Assembly: GCA_949752745.1 (NCBI GenBank)
Contig: OX457029.1
Coordinates: forward strand, 46,110,000-46,173,999
Direction: 5' to 3'
DNA: 64,000 nt
DNA from: Protula sp. h YS-2021
Lineage: Eukaryota; Annelida; Polychaeta; Sabellida; Serpulidae
Position numbers and translations under genes: made by a program. Below the pieces are notes generated by a model that worked only from the letters and a program-made list of their open reading frames with translations, did not search any database and had not been told where the DNA came from. This document shows, one piece after another, positions 1 to 11,290 of the stretch (positions are counted from its first letter, which is position 1; each line of letters opens with the position of its first letter).

Positions 1-49
1 TGCGAATAAATAGCTCAGCAGCACCACCGTGTGGCTGCAGTGTCCAGAA

Positions 50-3000
50 TCAAAACAAACATGGCCGCAAAAAGGAAACATGGAGGAGAATATTGCTCTG
101 CTATTAATTGTCATAATTCACGTTATAACAGCAAACTGTCAATTTTTCGATTTCCAAAGGATCCTGAAAGGTACGTTGTTTAAGCATATTTTTTTACACT
201 TTAAAATATTGTTTTAAATGACAATTATTCAAGTTTTTTATACCACGTGTAAATCCTGTCTTTTCTTAGAGGGCTCATCTGTTGTTTTTCTTCTTTAAAA
301 AAAAAACAACAATTTGGTCATTTAACAATTTATTTAAATTATCTAAATGAACCCTTATCAAATAGTAATTTTTCATTTTTTTATAGATGCAAAAAGTGGG
401 TTATCAACACCAGGCGAGCCGATTTGGATGGGGTAACTGTGGAGAAACTCAATGCTCACTACAGACTTTGTGCAAACCATTTTGAAGATAATCAATTTAT
501 GAACTCCGCCAAAAATAAACTGGTCTGGAATGCTTTGCCGACAATATTTTACGTTCCAAATCCCCCTGAGAAAATAACCCCAAAACGCCGAAAACTGGAA
601 CGGAACGTGACGTCCGTGACTTTTCCTGGCGATGCCCTTCCTACCAGATCTGATATCGTGATGGAAACGTCTACAAGTACACAGAAAGAAGAAATGGTGA
701 CAGGCGAAATGGTAAATTCTCCCAAATCAAGCAGCGCTTCCAAATCGTGCCCGGACACGCCAAGAAAAAAGGGACTAAAACAGAAAATTAACCGACTCCG
801 TTCAAAGATATGGCGAATGAAAAACCAAACGCCAGGAAAAGACAAATGTGTGATTAAAGTTGATCGAGTAATGAACGAACTACGACAGTATTTACCAGAA
901 CAAACGGTGAGTTTCATAAAAACTCAAGTAAATGTTTCGTCTAAGTCATTCAGACAGATAAGGTGGCCAATGAAAGATAAAATGCTGGCTTTGTCAATTT
1001 ACTATCATAGCAAAAAAGCATATAAAGTCCTTGCAAAATTGTTTAAATTGCCATCCAAAAGCACTTTACAGCGTACCCTTCAGCGGTCAAATGTAAATCC
1101 AGGATTTAGTGAAAAGGTGTTTAACGCTCTTAAGATTAAGGTCAATTCCCAGGCTGAAATTGATAAAAATTGTGCGATAATTTTTGACGAGATGTCATTA
1201 AAAACTGGGCTAACATTCAACCCAGGTTCTGATAAAATTGAAGGTTTTGAAGATTTTGGGGAAATGGGGCCGACCCGATTTGTGGCAAATCACGCTCTTG
1301 TCTTTATGGCAAGGGGGCTGTACTCGAAGTGGAAACAACCCTTACGCTATTTTTTAAGTTCGGGTCCAGTTTCAGCAGCTGTTCTGCAACAATTAACTCG
1401 AAATTGCACAAGCAAGGTTTTGAGTGTTGGTTTAAAAGTCCAAGTTCTTATTTGTGACCAAGGTTCAAACAACCGCTCATTTTTAGAAAAGCGTGAAAAG
1501 GTCACCATAGAACAACCTTTCTTTAATGTAGAAAACAGGAAAGTGTTTTGCATGTACGACCCGCCCCACCTTCTGAAAAAGTGTTAGAAACAACCTCATG
1601 AAACACGGGTTTACAAGCGAAGAACAAAATGTCAAATGGAACCATATTTTTAAATTTTTCGAATTTGACAAAGACATGACCATTCGCTTGGCCCCAAAAC
1701 TGACCTATAACCACCTTTATTTAAAACCATTTTCCAGCATGCGAGTTAAGCTCACTGCTCAAGTTTTAAGCCATTCTGTGGCGGCTGGAATTTTGTTTCT
1801 TGCTACGGTGGGGGAACTAGAATCGGACGCTAAAGTTACCGCCATTTTTGCTGAAAATTTTGACAAACTGTTCAATACCTTTAATAGTTCCTCTGTTAAA
1901 TCAAAACAGCAATTCGATCACGCTTACAGTGCTACGAGTGGGCATGACATTTTTCTTGAAGACTGCTTAAAATACTTAGAATCTCTCAAAATTCCGGGTT
2001 CAAAACGCGGGTTGCCCTGCATACAGGGCTGGAAATTGTCGATTAATAGTTTGCGGCTTTTGTGGGAAGATTTGAAAATTGAAGGTTTCAGGTATTTTTT
2101 GACAAACAGGCTGAACCAAGTTGTGTCGAAAATTTATTTTCAGTGATTAGGGGCCGCGGGGGGAACAGGGACAATCCAAACCCGCAGCAATTCCGAGCAG
2201 CATTTAGGCAAATAGTTGTTGAGAAGTTGTTAGTTCAAGGTGAAATGTCAAACTGTAATGCTGACGTTGACAAAATTTTATTGAATTTGTCGAGCATTGC
2301 CTCCAATACTGAAGACAGTACTTTTCAAGCATATGGGTTAGATGTGGGAAACTTTGTTACACCCCAGCTATTAACTGTAGCCGATGTTACACGAAAAACA
2401 AATGATTTACCCTTTCACAATGTTGCAGCATATATTGCCGGTTATTTGTTAAAAAAGATAAAGTTTAATTGCACTCCATGTTCTAAGAAATTCCACGCCA
2501 CGGACATTCCAGAAACTGATGGAATGTATTAATTTTTGAAAAAGAAGGTTTTTCAAGAGCAGGGAAGTTTAGTGTTTCCTTCTGTCGTGTTCACAAATAT
2601 GGTCGCAAATCTTGAAAAAAGCTATGTGTTGCTATTTCCTAATATTATGCATTCTTCAAGGATTATGTTCAGGCTTTTCAATGGTGTAAAATCGATTTAC
2701 GATGGTTTAGTGTCTTGTAATAATGCGGACTGTCATTTAAAGATGGAAAAGATTGTAAATTTGTATTTGAGAATACGTGTTCATGCGTCGCTAAAAAGGG
2801 CCAATATTGCCAGCGTAGATTCTTGTGGAAAGCGCAACAGAAAGGTTTTAAAATTAATGCACCTTTGAGAAAAATTTAACACCTTCTCACATGTGCATTT
2901 TTTTATTTTTTATTATTTTTATCATGAAGGATTTGGTGCAAGAATTGGGTATTTTCAAAGGGAAATGTCCTTTGTATTTAAATTGATTGATCAATAGAAG

Positions 3001-3132
3001 TCTGAAAGATAACGTTGTAATAAAAATAAATTTGAATGTGAAGTTGTTTGCGTTTTTATCGTGTTCTTTTCCATCCCGATCCACTGAAAAAAACTTTTTT
3101 CCGAAGCCTGTTATGACAGGTGTTTGTTTTGA
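50..3132. mobile_element. candidate extent of the P-like element, with short inverted termini
   Basis: The 12-mer TCAAAACAAACA at 50-61, overlapping the transposase start codon, recurs inverted at 3121-3132. Outside it on both sides lie similar but gapped GC-rich stretches (17-49 and 3133-3175). This is compatible with old terminal inverted repeats, but no target-site duplication was found and the outer ends are uncertain. Confidence 0.35.
61..2868 (+). pseudogene. P-element/THAP9-like transposase, nearly full length, decayed
   Basis: Exon 1 (61-170) starts at an ATG and carries the first half of a THAP zinc finger: a C-x4-C pair (EYCSAINC), then FRFPKD. A GTACGT donor follows at 171, and the intron ends in TTATAG at 386. 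Exon 2 completes the finger with KKW, CANHF (C-x2-H) and the closing ALPTIF box, so the C2CH finger is restored only by splicing. Downstream, the sequence follows the P-element transposase order: a helical linker, a catalytic-core region (CAIIFDEMSLK, DPPHLLK), a GRGGN segment and a C-terminus KRNRKVLKLMHL. Three lesions break it. An extra A lies in the A run 1576-1580. One base is lost near 2117-2123, where the frame moves from NRLNQ to ENLFSVIRGRGGN. An in-frame TAA sits at 2530-2532. Summed length is about 860 codons, close to THAP9 and P-type proteins. The family identity is firm; whether the breaks are real or assembly errors cannot be told here. Confidence 0.88.
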
Positions 3133-3246
3133 AAGCCGAGCAGCAGGCCACTACGACCACCAGAGGCGCTAATGAGGCTCTGGCTATTTGAATATTCGTA
3201 TAGCTACATAAGAAGTTAACCGTCTTGGCTATGAGGGTCTTTGATC

Positions 3247-3860
3247 ACACGTATCTCGGTGACCTTAACCTTCTGCGTCACGGTCAAGGCCAAAAACCAG
3301 AAGTTGACTAATATCTCGAAAACGTTAGAGGTAGAGCTCATTTTCGACCCTTTGGGCCTAAACGGTCAAGGTCAAAACCCGGAAGTTGAATATTATCCCG
3401 AAAATGGTTAGAGACAAAGCGATTTTGAGCTGATTGTCGAGCCTTTGGGCTTAAACGACCTCACATAAGAGGTACCTCGGTGACCTTCACCTCGATCACG
3501 GTAAAAAATCGGAAGTCGACTATTCTCTCGAAAACGGTTAGAAATAGAGCGATTTTGAGCTCATTTTCGATCTTTTGGGCCTAAACAACCTTACATACGA
3601 AGCACCTCGTTGACCTTGACCTTCTCGGTCACGGTTAAGGTCAAAAACCGGAAATTGCCTATTATCCCGAAAGTGGCTATAGACAGAGCGATTTCGAGCT
3701 CATTGTCGAGCCTTTGGGCATAAAAACGTTACATAAGAGGTACCTCGATGACCTTGACCTTCTGAGTCACGTCAATGTCAAAAACCAGCAGTTGACTATT
3801 ATCTCCAAAATAGCTAGAGATAAAGGGATTTCGAGCTCATTTTCGATCCTTTTTTCTACT
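3247..3860. repeat. degenerate tandem array, about 135 bp period
   Basis: About four to five units repeat the order 'ACCTCGGTGACCTTGACC', 'GGTCAAGGTCAAAAACCGG', 'CTCGAAAACGGTTAGAGAT', 'GAGCTCATTTTCGATC'. Every unit holds AGGTCAAGGTCA-type words or their complement. Related single units appear at 9276-9650 and 62408-62560, so this is a dispersed family. No gene lies in the array. Confidence 0.75.
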
Positions 3861-3939
3861 TCGTGTATATAAGTATTTTTTTTTAATTTAAAAAATTCGT
3901 TGGAAATTTAAAAATTAAAAAATCAACTAAAAAATAAAA

Positions 3940-4110
3940 AGTGGCATACAGGACCACCAAGGGATGTTTTCTGCCAAAAATCTTGAGCTAGAGAGATTTC
4001 ACTGAAATTTCCAGCGAGATTACAATCTCGCTAGTTTTTTGGTCGAAAAGTTTGACAGCTACGCTGAAATTTAGACCGCTGCATTTCGAGTCCTCTGTGC
4101 TGCTGATGAC
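3940..4110. repeat. divergent Ginger-like inverted-terminus fragment
   Basis: The order 'TTTCCAGCGAGATTACAATC', 'TCGCTAGTTTT', 'TCGAAAAGTTTGACAG', 'CGCTGAAAT' parallels the inner part of the inverted termini of the two elements at 36038 and 37670 (self-complementary block, then GCTAGTTTT, TCGAAAATTTGACA, CGCTGAAAT). It sits just upstream of a Cys-rich integrase tail, which supports the relation. No outer end was recognised. Confidence 0.4.
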
Positions 4111-4154
4111 AATGGCCATCGGAGATTATTTGTTCTTTCGTTTAAGGGAGCTTA

Positions 4155-4436
4155 TTGGTACATTTGAAGGATAATTCAATCAGAAATTGTAATTGTTTAT
4201 TGCAATTCAGTTTAAAACCTGATGTCATTCACGACTCCAATTTCGTGGAGCAGTTCCATTGCAAATGTGGTTCACTGCAATTTATTTTACTCAAGTTTAA
4301 TCAATGTGGGGGCCAAGGATTTCTAAAATGCAACTGTTCGGGAAATAAGAGGTGCCAGACAAAGAAGTGCTTTAAAGCAAGAATGAAATGCAATTCAAAG
4401 TGCCACTCCAGTCTTACTTGTGCAAATAAGGCCTGA
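4155..4436 (+). pseudogene. Cys-rich (CXC/tesmin-like) C-terminal fragment of a KRBA2/Ginger-type integrase
   Basis: An open stretch of 93 codons ends in a cysteine-rich module: CKCGSLQF, then GGQGFLKCNCSG, C-x4-C, C-x3-CH and a last Cys before the stop. Spaced C-x-C pairs followed by NSKCH are typical of the C-terminal tail of KRBA2-like proteins and the Ginger transposon integrases they come from. The DDE core and zinc-binding N-terminus expected upstream are absent; the sequence just before holds only a terminus-like repeat (3940-4110). It is therefore read as an internally deleted element that kept its tail. The ATG at 4155 is probably not a natural start. An independent CXC-domain exon cannot be excluded. 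Confidence 0.5.
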
Positions 4437-4640
4437 GATCCTATCACTGAATAGACTTTTTATTTCGAACAGGGAGTCTGGATTGATTTTAGTTAATATC
4501 AATAAGTAATTGTATGGAATATAATTATTTTTATGTAATTGTAATGGATGTCAAAACATTTGAAAGTAAAAGAAAGACTGATTCTTTTGTTTCTTCTTAA
4601 TCCGCAATTGAAAAGCTCACGTCCACAAAAGTACCCTTAA

Positions 4641-6790
4641 GATTGATTGATTGATTGATTTGTTTAACGACACCGGCAACCCATTAGGGTCATATTGTGT
4701 CGGTTCTGTTGCTATATCAAGAGTCGGTTGAAACTAAAATCAATTAAAGTAGACATAACAAGTAGTGTATAATCTGAAACCAACTAAATTTAATTTAAAA
4801 CTTGCTGTACAAGTGTATTTCTTTCAGAAAAGAAATAATTTTACTTGGTGCTACCTTTGTAAAAAGGTCTTTCATGGAATTCACACTGTAGAAGCGTGAA
4901 CGAATGTCCTGAAAATCTAGGCAATTGAGTACAATATGTTTTACAGTCAGACGTTCTTGACAACCAATACATTCTGGAGGCTCTTCGCCTCTCAAAAGAT
5001 ATCCGTGGGTGGTGTATGTATGCCCGATTCGAGCTCTAAGCAAAACTGTTTTGTCGCGATTATTGTCAAGAGCTAGCTGCTTTTGTCCGACTGTTGGTTG
5101 GATTTGAAAGAGTTTGTTATTTCTTTGTTCGTTCCAATTTTCTTGCCAAAGGTTTTTGTACATAACTTGAGATATGGGGTTTAAAGTCGGAGTATGGTAT
5201 GAGAAGGTCGGATATGTTGTAGTTTAGAGCCTCTTTTGCTGCTTGGTCCGCGGCTTCATTACCCGCTATGCCGACGTGGCTTGGCACCCAGCAAAACACT
5301 AAGGATTTGCCTTGTTTAGTTGCCCTTTCATAACGTTCTATTAGGTCTAAAATCATTGTATTCGACACTTGCAGGTTTTCTAGTGATTGTAAGACCGATA
5401 AGGAATCGACACAGACAACAAATTTTTTGTATCTACTAATCTTGATAATTTCCATGGCTAGTTGGAGTGCCCGAACCTCCGTGGAAAAGATGGAGGAGCC
5501 GTTTGGTAATCTTGTTTTCAGGGTATTTGATTTTGTAACTATTGAGGCAGCAACTTGGTTATCGAGTTTAGATCCGTCCGTGGATATGAAATGATGGTGA
5601 GGGTAGGTTTCCTTTATCTCGGCAAACCTAACTTTGAACTCTTCAGCATTTGTTGTGTCTTTGGAAAAGTTTGTCAGAGTTTTGTTTATGGTTGGCCTTT
5701 GTATTTTCCATGTTGGGTATTTTGAAACTTTCAGGTTTGCAATTTGCTCAACTTGGATTCCAGCATTATTAAGGTGGTTACGGATTCTAGTGCCAAAGGG
5801 TACGATAACCCTATGGCGTGTGTTTAGGATTTCTGAATGGTCTTTTTCGAACACTGCCTTATGTGTGGGGTTTTCTTTATTTGCATAGAGTTTAGTTGCA
5901 TATTGCATTGAGAGTTTGATTCGTTGGATATCTAATGGTTGTTCATTTGATTCAACCTGAAGGCTTGTCGCAGGTGACGTTCTGAAAGCGTTTAGGCAAA
6001 GGCGAAGGCTTTGGTTTTGTATTGGGTTCAACATCTTTAAATACGAAGGCCTTGCTGATCCGTAGACGATGCTACCATAATCTATTCTTGATCTTATTAA
6101 TGATCTATACAGTTTTAATTTAGTACTGGTATCTGCTCCCCAGTCTTGGGCGGAGACGACTCGCAGCATGTTGAGTGCCTTTTGGCATTTCCTCTTCAGC
6201 TCTTTTATGTGGGGAATAAAATTAAGCTTAGAGTCTAGAATTAAACCAAGGAATTTGTTTTCCTTTACTACAGGTATCTGAGTGTTTGATAAGTATAAAA
6301 TAGGATCGTCGTGTGGCTTTCGTTTGTTGCAAAAGTGCATGCAGACTGTTTTGGTTTGGGAAAACTTGAAACCATTTTGGTCGGCCCATTTTTGAAGAGA
6401 GTTTATATTTTGCTGGAGGCGACGCTCGATGAGATTCATGTTCTTACCCCTGACAGACATAGCAAAATCGTCTACAAAGAGTGAGTTGTCTATTCCCTGT
6501 TTAGTTGCGCCTTTGATACTATTGATTTTGATTAGAAACAACAGAATTGATAGAATACAGCCTTGAGGATAACCCTCTTCTTGCTCAAAATAGTCCGAAA
6601 AAACAGAACCGAGACGGACTTTAAACCGCCTGTCATTTAAAAACGCTTCAATGAATTCAGGAAGACGACCTCGTATGCCTAGGTTGTAGAGGTCTTGCAT
6701 GACCCCGTGTTTCCATGCCGTGTCATAGGCCTTTTCTGACCCTTTAGAACAATAATTCAGGACTAATATGAATGGGTGAACAGGATTATC
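4641..6790 (-). mobile_element. LINE copy 1 (I/Nimb/Ingi-like group with RNase H), 5'-truncated
   Basis: The 3' end is a (GATT)n tail on the + strand at 4641-4661, followed inward by a 3' UTR and the coding region on the - strand. Coding similarity fades near 6740-6790, in the middle of the reverse transcriptase, so endonuclease and early RT are missing. The 3' half is duplicated as a second copy at 7404-9122 with the same tail. Confidence 0.85.
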
Positions 6791-6802
6791 GAATATCACC
6801 AC
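4795..6802 (-). pseudogene. LINE reverse transcriptase-RNase H-zinc knuckle (frameshifted)
   Basis: Reading right to left, 6802-5117 is one open frame. It begins inside the RT (EKAYDTAWKHGVMQDLY), then EGYPQG in place of the usual GVPQG and FVDDF as the catalytic YxDD-type box. The thumb (SLIRSRIDYGSIVYG) and an RNase H domain follow, with acidic residues in STDGSK, STEVRALQLA, CVDSLSVL and GNEAADQAAK. One extra base near 5160, seen against the second copy, ends that frame. The C-terminus continues in another frame (5163-4795) and carries CIGCQERLTVKHIVLNC, a C-x2-C...H...C knuckle. RT plus RNase H plus the knuckle fits the I/Nimb/Ingi branch rather than CR1 or L1. The copy is 5'-truncated and inactive. 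Confidence 0.85.
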
Positions 6803-6838
6803 AGATGAGCAAATTCGCCCGTAGCCGGCAAAAAATCG

Positions 6839-6875
6839 GTCGGACCGGCAAAATATTTACCCTTGCCGGTCCGAC
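6839..6875. repeat. perfect inverted repeat, 13 bp arms
   Basis: GTCGGACCGGCAA (6839-6851) and TTGCCGGTCCGAC (6863-6875) are exact complements around an 11 base spacer. Further GCCGGCAAAAAA-type words flank both arms, so this may be the core of a small foldback element lying just beyond the 5' end of LINE copy 1. Confidence 0.7.
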
Positions 6876-7215
6876 TGTCCGGCAAAAAACTGTCCCCTTT
6901 TTGACGTCATTACGACGTCATAGGTTGTGGTAGAACTGTCGTTTCTACCCTTCCATTCTGTGATCAGTGATAATACACTTTCATTTATGTGCCTTAAACT
7001 CATGTGGTTTAAGAACTAACCACACAAGCCCGCCTCAGTAACAAGTATTTTCTCCCTTTCAAACACTCCTTTCTTATTTTGACAGTTTAACGCAAGTAAC
7101 TTATTTTAACTCAAATCGCGAAATAACAACAGAGCAAATACACAAATGACGTTTCGTTTTCACGTTCTGCTGTAAATGTCATCACAGTAATAACTCCTTG
7201 TAAAAAAATTCCTCT

Positions 7216-7400
7216 GTTCCAAAACCGCCATGGGTGTTCAAAAACACCATGGGTGTTCTGGAACACTGTTCCAAAGCACCCATGGGTGTTCTAGAACACT
7301 GTTCCAAAATACAATGGGTGTTTTGGAACAAAACGGCGTTCTGGAACACTATTCCGTAACGCCCTTGGGCGTTCTGGAACACCCATGGGTGTTTTGGAAC
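7216..7400. repeat. array of near-palindromic units around CCATGG
   Basis: Five to six units of about 30-35 bp have the form GTTCCA-AACACC-CATGG-GTGTT-TGGAAC, each almost its own reverse complement. The array ends exactly where the (GATT)n tail of LINE copy 2 begins (7404), so the LINE may have inserted at its edge. It can be read through on both strands, but I take it as non-coding. Confidence 0.8.
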
Positions 7401-7403
7401 AGA

Positions 7404-7404
7404 G

Positions 7405-7446
<42 letters not shown>

Positions 7447-9122
7447 TAACGACACCGGCAACCCGTTAGGGTCATATTGTGTCAGTTCTGTTGCTATAGG
7501 AAGACTCAGTTGAAACTAAAATCAATTAATATAGACAAAACAAGCAGTGTACACATCTAAAACCAACTAAATTCAATTTAAAACTTACTGTACAAGTGTA
7601 TTTCTTTCAGAAGAGAAATAATTTTGCTTAGTGCTACCTTTGTAAAAAGGTCTTTCATGGAGTTCACACTGTAGTAGCGTGAACGAATGTTCTGAAAATC
7701 TACGCAATTGAGTAGAATATGTTTTACAGTCAAACGTTCTTGACAACCAATACACTGTGGAGGCGCATCGCCTCTCAAAGATATCCGTGGGTGATGTATG
7801 TATGCCCGATTCGAACTCTATGCATAACCGTAGAATCGCGAATATTGCCAAAGGCTAGGTGCTTTTGTCCAACTGTTGGTTGGATTTGAAAGAGTTTGTT
7901 ATTTCTTTGTTCGTTCCACTTTTGTTGCCAAAGGTTTTTTATATAACTTGAGATATGTGGTTTACAGTCGGAGTACGGTATGAGAAGGTCGGATATGTTG
8001 TAGTTTAGCGCCTCTTTTGCTGCCTGGTCCGCCGCTTCATTACCCGATATGCCGACGTGGCTTGGCACCCAGCAAAAGACTAGGGATTTGCCTTGTTTGA
8101 CTGCTCTTTCATGTCGTTCTATTAGGTCTAAAATCATCGTGTTCGACACTTGCAGATTTTCTAGTGGTTGTAGAACCGATAGGGAATCGACACAGATAAG
8201 GAACTTTTTGTACCTTGACGATTTCCATGTGCCCGAACCTCCGCGGAAAAGATGGAGGAGCCGTTTGGTAATCTTGTTTTCAGGGTATTTGATTTTGTAA
8301 CTATTGAGGCAGCAACTTTGTTATCGAGTCTAGATCCGTCCGTGTATATGAAATGATGGTGAAGGTAGGTTTCCTTTAACTCAGCAAACCTAGCTTTGAA
8401 CTCTTCAGCATTTGTTGCATCTTTGGGATACTTTGTCAGAGTTTTGTCTATGGCGGGTCTTTGTATTTTCCATGTTGGGTATTTCAAAACCTTTGAGTTT
8501 TCAATTTGTTCGACTTTGATTCCAGCATTATTAAGGTGGTTACGGATTCTAGTGCCAAAGGGAAGGATAACCCTAGGGCGTGTGTTTAGGATTTCTGAAT
8601 GGTCTTTTTGGAACACTGCCTTATGGGTCGGGTTTTCTTTATTTGCGTATAGTTTAATTGCATATTGCATTGAGAGTTTGATTCGTTGGATATCTAATGG
8701 TTGTTCATTTGATTGAACCTGAAGGCTTTCCGCAGGTGACGTTCTGAAAGCGTTAAAGCAGAGGCGAAGGCCTTGGTTTTGTATTGGGTTCAACATCTTC
8801 AAGTACGAAGGCCTGGCTGATCCGTAGACGATGCTACCATAATCTATTCTAGATCTTTTTAATGATCTATATAGTTTTAATTTAGTACTGGTATCTGCTC
8901 CCCAGTCTTGAGCGGAGACGACTCGTAGCAGGTTGAGTGCCTTTTGACATTTCCTCTTGACCTCTTTTATGTGGGGAATCACTACAGGTAACTGAGTGTT
9001 TGATAAGTATAAAATAGGCTCATCGTGTGGCTTTCGCTTGTTGCAAAAGTGCATGGAGACTGTTGTGGTTTGCGAAAATTTGAAACCATTTTGGTCAGCC
9101 CATTTTTGAAGAGAGTTTATAT
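7404..9122 (-). mobile_element. LINE copy 2, same family as copy 1, 5'-truncated and rearranged
   Basis: This copy matches copy 1 from the (GATT)n tail to a point in the RT, then stops abruptly near 9122. It lacks a stretch of about 50 bp near 8980, which removes the KFLGLILDSKLNF segment in frame. It also carries a smaller deletion near 8225 in RNase H that shifts frame. Fragments remain readable at 9135-8161 (RT thumb to YTDGSR), 8149-7775 (RNase H end, GNEAADQAAK) and 7778-7578 (CIGCQERLTVKHILLNC). Same orientation as copy 1. Confidence 0.85.
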
Positions 9123-9275
9123 GGAACAGAGGCATTTTTTTATAATGAGTTATTACTGTGACAACATTTACAGCATTTCCATACTACTCATAGCTTCCAA
9201 ACGCTTTACACCATGAAGGAGCAACGTGGCTGAGATAAGTAAGCCTGTATGCACATCATGTGACTCAAATTAGGT

Positions 9276-9650
9276 TGACCTTAACACTTGTCTTCAAGGT
9301 CAAATTCAAGGTCAAAATTTTAAAAAATCAATACATTCCTGTTGTGTTAACCCAGGAAGGCGAAATTTACACAAATACATAGCCTGATAAAAATTCAATT
9401 CTGGTCAAAGTAGGTTGACCTTGACCTTTCTTTCAAGGTCAAATTTAAGGTCAAACACTGAAATCGATGCATTTCGAAAACCTTTACAGATACAGCGATT
9501 CTGAGCGAATTTTCGATCCCCTGCAGAGAAAAGTCGACTTAAGAGGGGTACCTTGGCAAGCGCGACCCGCCTGAGTGACGATCGAGGTCGAAACCGGAAG
9601 TTGGCCATTATCTCGAAAACGGTTAGAGATAGAGTGGCGAGAAAGAACGA
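9276..9650. repeat. dispersed AGGTCAAGGTCA-rich repeat units
   Basis: GTTGACCTTGACC, CAAGGTCAAATT, CGATTCTGAGCGAATTTTCG and ATCTCGAAAACGGTTAGAGA repeat the words of the 3247-3860 array, in two to three degenerate units. Confidence 0.6.
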
Positions 9651-9654
9651 ATAA

Positions 9655-10380
9655 CGTAATCAATTTGTGGCAAGTGGGGTAATTCTGTCTTTAAAATGCA
9701 AGATGGCCGCCACACATACGGCTAGAGTGACAGGCATACTAATAAAGGCTTGACATTGTCTTAGACTATTAAACTAGGTGTATACAAATCATTTGGTGTC
9801 CCAAGAGATCTACCCGGCACGCAAACGACTTCTTTTGACGTCCTAAAATGATCTGAATGTTGCCACGACCAAATCGCGACGTCATTTCAAGGTCTTTAAA
9901 CTGACCAGATTAAGACGCAAAGAAAATATATTGAAAAGACACCCTATTATGGGATTCTTAATGCTTTGCTCACGCGAAATGGATAGAATATTGGAAAATA
10001 GACATATAAATGGAAAAAGACGTTTATAACCTTTGGAGCATTGATTGTGCGCTGTGCTTGCTCTAAAGTTATCATATTTAATATTAAATTTGGTAGTGTT
10101 AATATTTTTTTTAGCAAATGCGACAGTTATTGTGTGTATATAATGTGTTCAGACAGTTACACGTTTTTAGGGGACGTCTTTTTACGTCTCAAAATACGCC
10201 TTTTTGTTTCAAAGTATATCTTTTGGAGACATCTAAAAACGTCGTAAATGTCAGAATATGACGTCGTATAGACTTAGAAATACGTAATTTTGCCTGATGG
10301 GTAGTCTCGTTTTGTGTTATGGGTGTCACACGGTTGGTGTCGTGAGCCTCATAAAATGGAAGGCTTTGATAATTTATCAC
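9655..10380. other. no gene seen; one imperfect inverted repeat
   Basis: Nothing coding was recognised. At 10171-10245, GACGTCTTTTTACGTCTC is followed about 35 bp later by an imperfect complement (GAGACATCTAAAAACGTC), suggesting a small decayed MITE. Confidence 0.4.
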
Positions 10381-10383
10381 AAC

Positions 10384-10811
10384 CAGCCCTTTCGAAAAGT
10401 AAAGATGTAAGCAAGTTCTCGGTCTGGTTGCACGGTGACGACTTCTGAACGGGGTGTATGCACGCTGAATCCCGTGCCGATATCCTTTCCGAGAAAATTT
10501 GTGTTTATTATGGTGTTTTCTATCAGCAGATTTCGGTAAAGGGTATTGGCCCGGAATTGGGAGTGAAAACAGCCCTTTCGAAAATTGTAAAGATGTAAGC
10601 AAGTTCTCGGTCTGGTTGCACGGTGACGACTTTTGAACGGGGTGTATGCACGCTGAATCCCGTGCCGATATCCTTTCCGAGAAAATTTGTGTTTATTATG
10701 GTGTTTTCTATCAGCAGATTTCGGTAAAGGGTATTGTCACGGAATTGGGAGTGAAAACAGCCCTTTCGAAAATTGTAAAGATGTAAGCAAGTTCTCGGTC
10801 TGATTGCACGG
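10384..10811. repeat. tandem repeat, about 187 bp, 2.3 copies
   Basis: Units start with CAGCCCTTTCGAAAA at 10384, 10570 and 10758. The first two are nearly identical through GGTATTG..CGGAATTGGGAG; the third breaks off near 10811. A readable stretch on the - strand crosses the units and is a by-product of the repeat. Confidence 0.85.
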
Positions 10812-10819
10812 AAAGACTC

Positions 10820-11110
10820 TCTGCGCGCCCTGAACCGTGCAACGGGCCCATTTCATACCTCCCACCCATGCAGATATTGTTTCGACTTTGATTATAATGC
10901 AGAGTGTTCTATTTTTTAAGGGGGGAGTAGTAAAATTTTCTTCAAAAAGTTTCTTTTTTCAAATTTATAGGCGTGCGGAAACAATTTCTGAACAGAAAGG
11001 TTAAAAGCACAGCTTAGATTGGAAAGGCTATCTTCACGCCTCGCACCCGTGAAACGGGCCCGCTTCACGCCTTGTGGCCGTGAAACGGGCCCGTTGCATG
11101 GATATGGTGA
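10820..11110. repeat. AACGGGCCC-rich repeated words and spacer
   Basis: GTGCAACGGGCCC occurs at about 10838, and CCGTGAAACGGGCCCG occurs twice near 11047 and 11076. No coding exon was recognised. A poly-C run follows at 11204-11219, and another at 11539-11560. Confidence 0.4.
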
Positions 11111-11290
11111 AAGCATGCAACAGTAACAGACGATATCGCCACGATGAGTTTCTCCTGCATCAATAAAAACTTACCTAATGTTCTCCTCATCCTCTCCTCA
11201 CCGCCCCCCCCCCCCCCCGCCCACCCCAACCCCGCCCTTTAAAACCGGTTGTAATGTTCGACAATATTTAAGGACTAATAACGACGCAGC

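Noticed and set aside
10189..10602. 137-codon - strand frame
   Set aside because: It crosses the 187 bp tandem repeat and ends in unrelated sequence; no family features.
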